Assembly: GCF_943734655.1 (NCBI RefSeq)
Contig: NC_071354.1
Location: forward strand, 144,684,642-144,748,641
Length of the DNA: 64,000 nucleotides
Direction: 5' to 3'
From: Sabethes cyaneus
Taxonomy: Eukaryota; Arthropoda; Insecta; Diptera; Culicidae
The notes beneath the pieces are model-generated. The model was given only the letters and a program-made list of their open reading frames with translations. It searched no databases and was not told where the DNA came from. Positions 57,779 to 64,000 of the stretch are shown piece by piece (position 1 is the stretch's first letter; every line of letters starts with the position of its first letter). The translations under genes were made by a program, and so were the position numbers.

Positions 57779-59113
57779 GGGGGATTAGGGGCATAATGAG
57801 CACCCTAACTTGTTGACTGATTTAAGCACCCAAAATAACAGAATTTTTAAAGTGTCGTCATTGCAAAACATACATTCACTATCGATAATTAAAGGCATAC
57901 TGTTAACAAATTGAAAAATAATTGATATGATGACGAAAATTGCAATTTAAACTTATGTTTCAAAAACTAAAAATCGGTCAGTGTGTGGGGCACAATGAGC
58001 ACCCCCTGGGGCATAATGAGCACCCTTATAAACACATGCTTGAAGGGTGTATATAAGAACAACAATCACACACACATACACACACACTCACACACATGCA
58101 TATACACATACATAAACACATACATACACATATACACATACACATACACACCCATACATATACAAACATAAAACGTGTCAAAACGCCGATAAAACTATTG
58201 ACCGCAAGCCGCTTAAAGGCAATTAATCCGCGGAGGTTGCCTCTGGAGCACACAAGGAAAGTTTCGGATGACGCTTAAGCTAGCTGTGTTTTAGTGTTGA
58301 AGACATATGCTTTTCCGTTTCCCTCTACTAGCTGGTATACGAGGGTTCTGATTTCACGGGTAGTAATACCGTAGCATTGAAACTCCATATACAAAATATG
58401 GACCACCAGCTCTTGTCCAGTAGCGGGAGCGGAAACAGTTTTGAAGGAATCAATTTGGTCCACCTCCTGCCCAGAGATTGCCCTTTCATTTGGCCTCACA
58501 TACCGAGCTAACGTCTGCCGCAGAATGCTTGTTTTGTGAGTATTCCGTCTCGCCTTAGAGTGGTCAAGGCCACTTGCAAGGCCTTTTTTGATCAATTATG
58601 TCTTCCGGATTCTCTTGGCATATTCATACCATCACTGTACACAAGCATTGACGCGATAAACAAAGGAACTGTCAGGTTAGTTAATGCGACGTAGTGCTCG
58701 TTTCACCTCACCTAAGGGTGCACATTTCGCCCCCAGTCAAGTAGTTAAAGTAAAAATGGGTTTTTACACTATTTATAGTATAAAATCAAAACTTCAATGA
58801 TGGTGAAATTTGAGATACAATGTATACATCATGTTGCAGTGTGCACTTTATAGTTTAAGATATTTAAATGATCGTAAAACCTTATTTGGTAGTGCACCAA
58901 AATTATAATTTTTTCAGCGTCTGAGAGCCTAGTTAAGTTTTTTAATATAACTCCGTGTTTTAAAAGTAGAGATCACTAATTTTTTGATAAATTGATGATG
59001 TAGTACCTACAGCAGTGTTTCGCAGCCCATATGATGTTACAAAATGCGTACTTTCGTAGAAAAGAGGGGTGCCCATTTCGCCCCGTGTGCTCATTATGCC
59101 CCTAATCCCCCTA
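57777..59113 (-). mobile_element. pogo-like (Tc1/mariner superfamily) element with TA duplication
   Basis: Element 57779-59111 (1333 bp) between TA dinucleotides. Terminal inverted repeats GGGGGATTAGGGGCATAATG then AGCAC occur at both ends. The related phrases GGGGCACAATGAGCACCC near 57988 and GGGGTGCCCATTTCGCCCC near 59067 form subterminal repeats. It contains a CA microsatellite (58068-58165) and a truncated transposase on the minus strand. Only the N-terminal third of the protein is present, so it is non-autonomous. Confidence 0.85.
58275..58625 (-). pseudogene. N-terminal part of a pogo/Tigger-like transposase
   Basis: DNA-binding half of a CENP-B-like transposase. The probable start MPRESGRHN at 58621 is followed by a stop and LQVALTTLRRDGILTKQ, then a frame change into LRQTLARYVRPNE, matching the helix-turn-helix end of this family (usual form STLRRYV). 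Next come ATGQELVVHILYMEFQCYGI and TTREIRTLVYQLVEGNGK, the typical second helix-turn-helix (usual form ELV.HI..ME...YGLT...IR.LAYQLAE.N). The DDE catalytic domain is missing. The frame ends at 58275. Confidence 0.75.
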
Positions 59114-59419
59114 CCGTGAACCGCTAATATGACGCACACGCTAAAAGCTGATAACTCGGTCCTAATAACGACTGAGTTTGTTTTGTTTCGAGCATCGAGC
59201 CGCTATGCTGTCCGTTCTCCCGATAGTCGACACTCGACGTGCCTGAGTCGAGTCAAGTTGCACGGGGCCCCTAATCTCAAAGGCCCGGTGGGCCCTTTGG
59301 CTCCCAGTCCGCCCCTGCCTCCTACTGACTCTATCTAGCAAGCACCGCCTAGCCGAGATTCGAACATACAACGACTAGCTTGTTAGACCAGCATCGTACC
59401 TCGAAGCTAACTGGGCGGT

Positions 59420-60060
59420 TATCATTTGAAAGCGCAGTCTGAATGCCTCTGCGATCACCAACATAGCTCCAATTTACCTTCAAGCGTAGTTTTTAATATT
59501 CCAAATATTTTGATGGTTCCATGAATCGAGGCACCTTCTTATACCATAGCTACTGCCTTGTTCAGCGTGTCCATTCGCAGTTTTCAAAAAAAACATTAAG
59601 CAGTTACCATCAACAGTCAAGCATGTCTGGAATTAAAAACATGGTTTTAAATCCGGACCGTGTAATAATTTAGTAAAATACACCTTATTTTAACACTTTA
59701 ATGAATTACACTTCCTTAAATAATTAAAACTTACCTTCTTTATTGATGCTAAGCTTAGACAATTGATTTCCTTGTTATAATAAGTTCCCAAAACCTTAAA
59801 ACTTAAATGTACTATTTATTAGTAATCTAAAAAAACTCACAGGAAAAAAACGCTGTTTGACACCAAAGTTACGTTTGGATTTATTTAAGTTATTCGACAC
59901 AGCCTACTTAGCCACCGATTATGTTTAAGCAATCTTAGATATATATGCAAAATTATCTACATAGCTACACTTCATAAATTGCATATATTATTACTTAATA
60001 AGGATAAATTAATGAAGGTGTCCGGATATTGGTACCGTCCGGATTTTGATGCAGCATGGT
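59420..60060. other. Intergenic, with a TCCGGAC repeat at 59650-60055
   Basis: TCCGGACCGTGTAATAATTT near 59652 and GGTGTCCGGATATTGGTACC near 60017, then a GATGCAGCATGG end, suggest a dispersed repeat related to 47900-48190. No gene. Confidence 0.4.
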
Positions 60061-60689
60061 AGCAAGTATTATTCATAATCGCTTCAAGCGTTACACACGC
60101 TGTCAAACCGGGTCTTTGGCATCACAGCAGCCATTGAAAATTGTTAGTGATTTAGCGTATAGTAATTCGAAGTTCCTTACTAATTCAACTACTTGATATT
60201 ACAAAAGGTAAGTACAATTTTCACATTTTTGTGTCTGGTAGTTGATTGCCATTGCAAGCTACATTTTTAATATTCCTGCAATGAAAAAAGAAAAAGAAAA
60301 CAAAATTTCTATAAGAGACACAACCTACATAATCCTTCTTTTACCGACTACATTACATAGGTTGATAGTTTCAAGCAGTTTAATAATTAAAATTTCGCCT
60401 AAAAATAGACAACTTTGAATTAAAATGCATAAGCTCATATATTTTTTATATTGCGCAGTTATAGTTTCTGATCGTGATGAATAACATCGGACTAATCTGT
60501 TTCCTTTACAATCAACGATTTACCGCAGCAAAAATGCCGATGAAACATTGGTCCAATGCCAGATCGCATAACCTGAACCAGCACAGCAGTTTTATGTGTG
60601 CTCAAGAAAACTGTCGTAGAGAGTACACGAACAGTAGATCTTTTGTTCGCCACCTTCAAAAAGAGCATCGTCAGAACAAACAGGACTAA
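60060..60689 (+). CDS. 5' part of a gene with one C2H2 zinc finger
   Basis: A non-coding first exon ends at 60207 with AAAAG/GTAAGT, a near-perfect donor. The intron runs to a TTTTTTATATTGCGCAG acceptor at 60458. Exon 2 opens with ATG at 60477 (a second Met at 60534 is an alternative start). It gives 70 residues ending in a C2H2 finger: FMCAQENCRREYTNSRSFVR then HLQKEH, that is C-x4-C-x12-H-x4-H, closely followed by a stop at 60687-60689. Possibly a very small finger protein, or the exon is spliced out before the stop into a longer protein; a GT after AATAG at 60750 is one option. Nucleic-acid binding is inferred. Confidence 0.5.
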
Positions 60690-61029
60690 AAATATTAAAA
60701 GATTTTCGAGGCGCAAGCAAAAAACAACACGGTGAATGCTGATAATAGGTAAATATCGGGTAATATATACATTTATTTGGAGGAGTATGGTCAACTAGAA
60801 ATTTTGATAGAACCATACTATTAATCCTAATTTTGATCCGACCAAAGGAAAGTAGATGATGCACCATGTAGCATACAATTCGTTTTCATATATTGCTTAA
60901 CGTTTTCAGGCAACTCTGGCAGCATGCCACAAATGTTCGGTTTTCTTTATGGTTTGTCGTTTGTTCTATGTCGTTTGCTGTTATTAACTCATTTTTTGAC
61001 GTAGGACTACGTCTTTCAGGAAGGTAGCT

Positions 61030-61550
61030 GGTATAGGGTGTCATTCCAAAAAATCTTTCTCGAAAAGTGGTCAGGTTTTGAACGCTAATAGCTTAGTGGT
61101 TTCCCGAACGATTTTCAATATTCTTACACCAATCGATTGGAAAACCTTCTTAGAATTGGTCCACAATGACAAACAGTTCGTTGTCCCAACAGATCGCAAA
61201 TTCTTTACTGCGAGACTGTGAGACGATTAAACCTAGGCGAATTTGATATCTGTGTTGGAAAAATGTGTTACAGCTGTAGTGTTCGGTTATAATATGACTC
61301 TGTATGAATAGGGTAAACAACCTATTTTGGACCCCTTCAGCAGCTGTACATATTTTGGACACTTCCATTTGATTTTGCTGTAAGTGTCCAAATTATGTAC
61401 AGCTGCTGATGGGGTCCAAAATACGTTGGTTACCCTACGCATGCTTACCGTTTCATTATAGGTGTATTGAAAAGATGTGCTGTTGATAAAATAGGATTGA
61501 ATTGGTAAAATCCCTTCAACGTGGGGAACCATGGATAAAAAAAACACTCT
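61030..61550 (+). repeat. Degenerate dispersed repeat, copy 2
   Basis: Partner of 4320-5300, with the same block order. It is interrupted by the small MITE at 61309-61437 exactly where the other copy reads GAATATGAATATGCAG without interruption. Confidence 0.5.
61309..61437. mobile_element. 125-bp palindromic MITE with TA duplication
   Basis: TA-GGGTAAACAACCTATTTTGG at the left and the inverse CCAAAATACGTTGGTTACCC-TA at the right. The arms extend to almost the whole length (GTACATATTTTGGACACTTC against AGTGTCCAAATTATGTAC), giving a near-perfect hairpin. The dispersed repeat copy at 4993-5003 serves as an approximate empty site. Confidence 0.85.
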
Positions 61551-61639
61551 TTAATTTCTGTAAGGTAGCAGGAAAGCAATAGTTTGTGTTCTTGATTTTG
61601 TTAAATTGTTTCCAAATGCACATAGAAATAACTCAGAAA

Positions 61640-62740
61640 TCTTTTGAGGATTGAATGTATGCAATGTTACTGCTTTGATAAATGTTACATACAATGCATG
61701 TAGCATGTATATATGTTGCATATAGCATATATACATAAAGAATCGATACAAGCATGGATACATGCTACTCATAGGCCTGAAATTCCTAGCTAGAGTTGCC
61801 AATTTGTTAAATTAGTTTAATTTGTAACCTTCATATAAATGCAAACAGAAGGCGGAATCTTGGGTATGTATCAATTTTTGTGTAAAAAAAATGGAGGGAA
61901 CATGAACAAGAATGACATTTTTGCACGAGATTTTGTATAAATGCGAGTAAGTGTCGAAATAATTTTTAACTCCGGCATAGACAATTACTAAAAATCTGGG
62001 AGCTCTGTATAACGCTTTTACATCCATTGCGTTTACCGTTATATGTCATTTAAAGCAAGCGTCGTGCCCTCGTGCCGTGTGCGTGCTTACCTGCTTACCA
62101 AAGTTTTAGTCGGTTATTCTTCATTTTGTTAGCATACTAGTCTTGAAAATTCATTTACAACGTTTGTTTTTTGTATCAAACCCAAAATCTGTTTAGAAAA
62201 GTGTGCCGATAACTCGATCAGATACATCCATCTCGGGGAGTTTTCTAGTGCGGTTTTTTAATCAACAAGTAAAAGTGACTGAGTGAAAGTAAAAAAATAG
62301 TGGCAGACCAATAAGATTTAAAATAAAGAGAAACAGATCATTTGCCGATATTTCTCGATTCGTTGGATTTTTTTCAAGTTACCAAAAACTGGTAGGTAAA
62401 AACTATTTTGAGAATTAAATACATGTCGGGGAACCTGGTGTAATAAGCACAGATTCGTGTTGTTAACCGGAGCAAAATGTATCCATGGCGGCGCAGGCGT
62501 GCTCTGCACTAAAACAAAGAGCCGTGAACCGTGATATGTCTTTTTGAGCCAATTCGCGGTATAAATCTCATTAACAACATGGTTAACCAAATACTGTAGT
62601 GTAACAGCTGGTAATTATTAAACTGGACCAGTGTTATATTTTCTAAATGTTGATTTGTCTAAAAATGAACGGGATGCATTTTAACTCACCGATTTTTGTT
62701 ACCCCGGGTGCCCCTTCCAATTATAATTGCGAATATAAGT
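61640..62740. other. Intergenic region
   Basis: No gene recognised. Some ATATGTTGCATATAGCATAT-type palindromic AT words occur near 61705-61735. Confidence 0.4.
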
Positions 62741-62783
62741 TTCTTATGGTTTCTTGAAAAACAGCTGCAGTAGAAATATCAAA

Positions 62784-62972
62784 ATGGAATCTTGCGTAGA
62801 ATATATGACACTGGAAGAAGCTACATTGCCGGCAGTGGCAGCTCCGATTACCGATGAGCAGAAGAACTATAATCCGCTTTTGGACCCAAAAGTTCTAGAA
62901 CTGGGTCTAGAAATGATGCTTTTCCGCGCTGGTGCCCTCAGTGTATTCATGAAAAGAAGTTTGCAGTTATAG
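62784..62972 (+). CDS. Candidate short coding exon, unrecognised
   Basis: An ATG in a good insect context (TCAAAATGG) opens 62 codons with even amino-acid use: MESCVEYMTLEEATLPAVAA then PITDEQKNYNPLLDPKVLEL and a hydrophobic ELGLEMMLFRAGALSVF segment. A possible acceptor (AAACAGCTGCAG) ends just upstream. The codon pattern looks protein-like, but I recognise no family and see no donor; it abuts a repeat. Could be a relic. Confidence 0.33.
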   Translation: MESCVEYMTLEEATLPAVAAPITDEQKNYNPLLDPKVLELGLEMMLFRAGALSVFMKRSLQL

Positions 62973-63087
62973 ATTGTTTTGAACAATCTTATTTTTATTG
63001 CCGTAGGACTGCGTCTTACCGTACGTTGCCAAAAGCTTATTTGCACCGGAGGGATGGCTCTTGGCGGACTTTTTAAACATAAAATGG

Positions 63088-63835
63088 TTAATATTTTTTT
63101 TGAAACGATGGTTTTTACAATTGATGGAGGGACGGTAGGGGAAAGCAATGAAAATTTTTTTTGGTAAAGAAGGGGAAAGAGTGGAAAGGAAGGGTAGTTA
63201 CGCTTAACAAGTTGTCGTTGTGACTCCTATCTTTTGTCCAATGCTGAAAGGTGCATGGGTCGAACCAAGCTATAATCAGAGATTATAACCGGATTCGAGC
63301 CTACAACACCTGCCAAGGCGTGTGGCTCGTTGTACCTTTGAACCATAGAGGCGCTGGACAAAAGTCCAAGTTGCAAGTCGTAAGGGCCTGCATAGTGTCG
63401 TCGTCCTGAAAGTAAAAACGAGTTAGATCAAAACTTCTCGGTCGGTGGTCTCTACAGTAGGTGGAGGAAGAGGCACAATTTGTGTCTAAAATAGCCCAAC
63501 CCATGTCGCTACGTTAATAAGGGGGGTTGTGCAAACTGTTTTTGTCCAGCGCCTCTATGGTTCAAAGGTACACGGGTGGTGGGTTCGAATCCGGTTATAA
63601 TCTCTGATTATAGCTTGGTTCGACCCATGCACCTTCCAGCATTGGACAAAAGATAGGAGTCACAACGACAACTTGTTAAGCGTAGCTAACTATTAACCCG
63701 CCACCCCCCCCCCCCCTCCCCCTTCCTTTCCACTCTTTCCCCTCCTTTCCCAAAAAATTTTTTCATTGCTTTCCCCTACCGTCCCTCCATCAATTGTAAA
63801 AACCATCGTTTCAAAAAAATATTAATATTAATGCG
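63088..63835. mobile_element. Large foldback element made of two inverted SINE-like arms
   Basis: Left arm 63088-63366 and right arm 63540-63835 are inverted near-copies around a loop of about 170 bp. Each arm has, from loop outwards, GCGCCTCTATGGTTCAAAGG (A-box-like), a B box (GGGTTCGAATCCGG at 63580; degenerate GGCTCGAATCCGG on the left arm), TATAATCTCTGATTATAGCT, TTGTCCAATGCTG-type and ACAAGTTGTCGTTGTGACTC blocks, and the outer arm ACAATTGATGGAGGGACGG. A C-run at 63705-63717 is on the right arm only. The outer ends match the palindrome at 35018-35155. Confidence 0.8.
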
Positions 63836-64000
63836 TGACCGCATTTCAAGGTCAAAGACTAAAACACGAGTTTGGTCATAAAATGGTTACAATCGTTGAT
63901 TAAAAGTATATAGGCAATTTCTAACGCATTTACGTTTAATTTTTTATATCAAAAAAGAGTCTCGATTTTGGCAACATAGGTGACGCGCGTCTGTTGCCAA

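Larger units (their letters stand above)
48466..59317. mobile_element. Large hAT-type non-autonomous element with 8-bp target duplication
   Basis: The left end is CAGGGGCGGACTGG (48466-48479) and the right end its exact inverse CCAGTCCGCCCCTG (59304-59317). Both continue into a GCCCACCGGGC block a little further in. The flanks are CCTCCTAC at 48458-48465 and again at 59318-59325, a perfect 8-bp duplication. CAGGG-type ends plus 8-bp duplication are hallmarks of hAT elements. Subterminal GGGGCCCC palindromes occur at both ends. No hAT transposase (no BED finger or dimerisation domain) was seen, so it would depend on one supplied elsewhere. At 10,852 bp it is inflated by later insertions: an LTR element (about 6.15 kb) and a pogo-like element (about 1.3 kb). 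Without these it is about 3.4 kb. Confidence 0.88.
48345..59419 (-). repeat. tRNA-derived SINE, copy d, split by a 10.85-kb insertion
   Basis: The tail and body are at 48345-48457 and the tRNA-like head at 59326-59419, with B box ATGTTCGAATCTCGG and A-box-like TAGCTTCGAGG on the minus strand. Joining the two across one copy of CCTCCTAC gives the same order as SINE copy b (2299-2511). This shows that everything between is an insertion. Confidence 0.82.

Noticed and set aside
57983..58278. His/Thr/Tyr-rich and Cys/Val-rich frames
   Set aside because: Translations of the CA microsatellite inside the pogo-like element.
59129..59371. Overlapping 69-codon frames on both strands
   Set aside because: They cross the hAT end, the target duplication and the SINE head, so they cannot be one gene.
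63540..63620. Possible tRNA gene (B box GGGTTCGAATCCGG)
   Set aside because: No cloverleaf with a closing acceptor stem could be drawn, and the same sequence is repeated inverted. It is treated as a SINE-like arm.

Overview
This window looks like mosquito nuclear DNA (Culicidae). It is AT-rich and gene-poor, with short introns, a Rebers-Riddiford (RR-2) cuticular protein gene, many fragments of an insect RTE-type retroposon, an ITm DD37E transposon of the type described from mosquitoes, tRNA-derived SINEs and many TA-flanked MITEs. No bacterial, organellar or viral gene set is visible. The genus cannot be fixed from the sequence alone.

Host genes are few. The best are: (1) an RR-2 cuticular protein at 8603-9661 (+), two exons around a 69-bp intron, with a candidate signal-peptide exon at 8048-8128; (2) a small secreted acidic repeat protein at 21897-22337 (+), complete from TATA box to AATAAA, with a three-codon first exon and a 60-bp intron; (3) a gene start with a spliced 5' UTR and one C2H2 zinc finger at about 60060-60689 (+). 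Two unassigned exon-like pieces lie at 30373-30559 (-) and 62784-62972 (+).

The rest is mobile DNA and anonymous intergenic sequence. Eleven or more RTE-type fragments (1.4-2.1, 3.1-4.3, 14.5-16.1, 17.6-18.7, 26.2-28.0, 30.9-32.0, 35.4, 38.3-39.0, 45.5-47.8, 49.4-50.8 and 57.3-57.8 kb) are all broken by stops, frameshifts or deletions. Two keep a GAA-type 3' tail and one an AAGT tail. A CR1/L2-like fragment at 12.0-13.25 kb has lost its FADD motif. A DD37E element (24229-25437) sits between the two halves of a dead Tc1-like transposase. A 0.7-kb TA-flanked element occurs at 10.5 and 42.1 kb.

The most striking part is 48345-59420. A tRNA-type SINE is split by a 10,852-bp insertion with hAT-type ends (CAGGGGCGGACTGG) and a perfect 8-bp target duplication (CCTCCTAC). 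Inside it are a 139-bp tandem array, an RTE fragment on the minus strand, an LTR element of about 6.15 kb, an RTE fragment on the plus strand, and a pogo-like element inserted in that fragment. The LTR element has 616-bp LTRs that look identical by eye, yet its 4.9-kb interior is AT-rich and has no recognisable gag or pol. It therefore looks like a recently moved non-autonomous retrotransposon.

All reading was by eye. Boundaries given as round numbers are approximate, and family names rest on motifs, not database searches.
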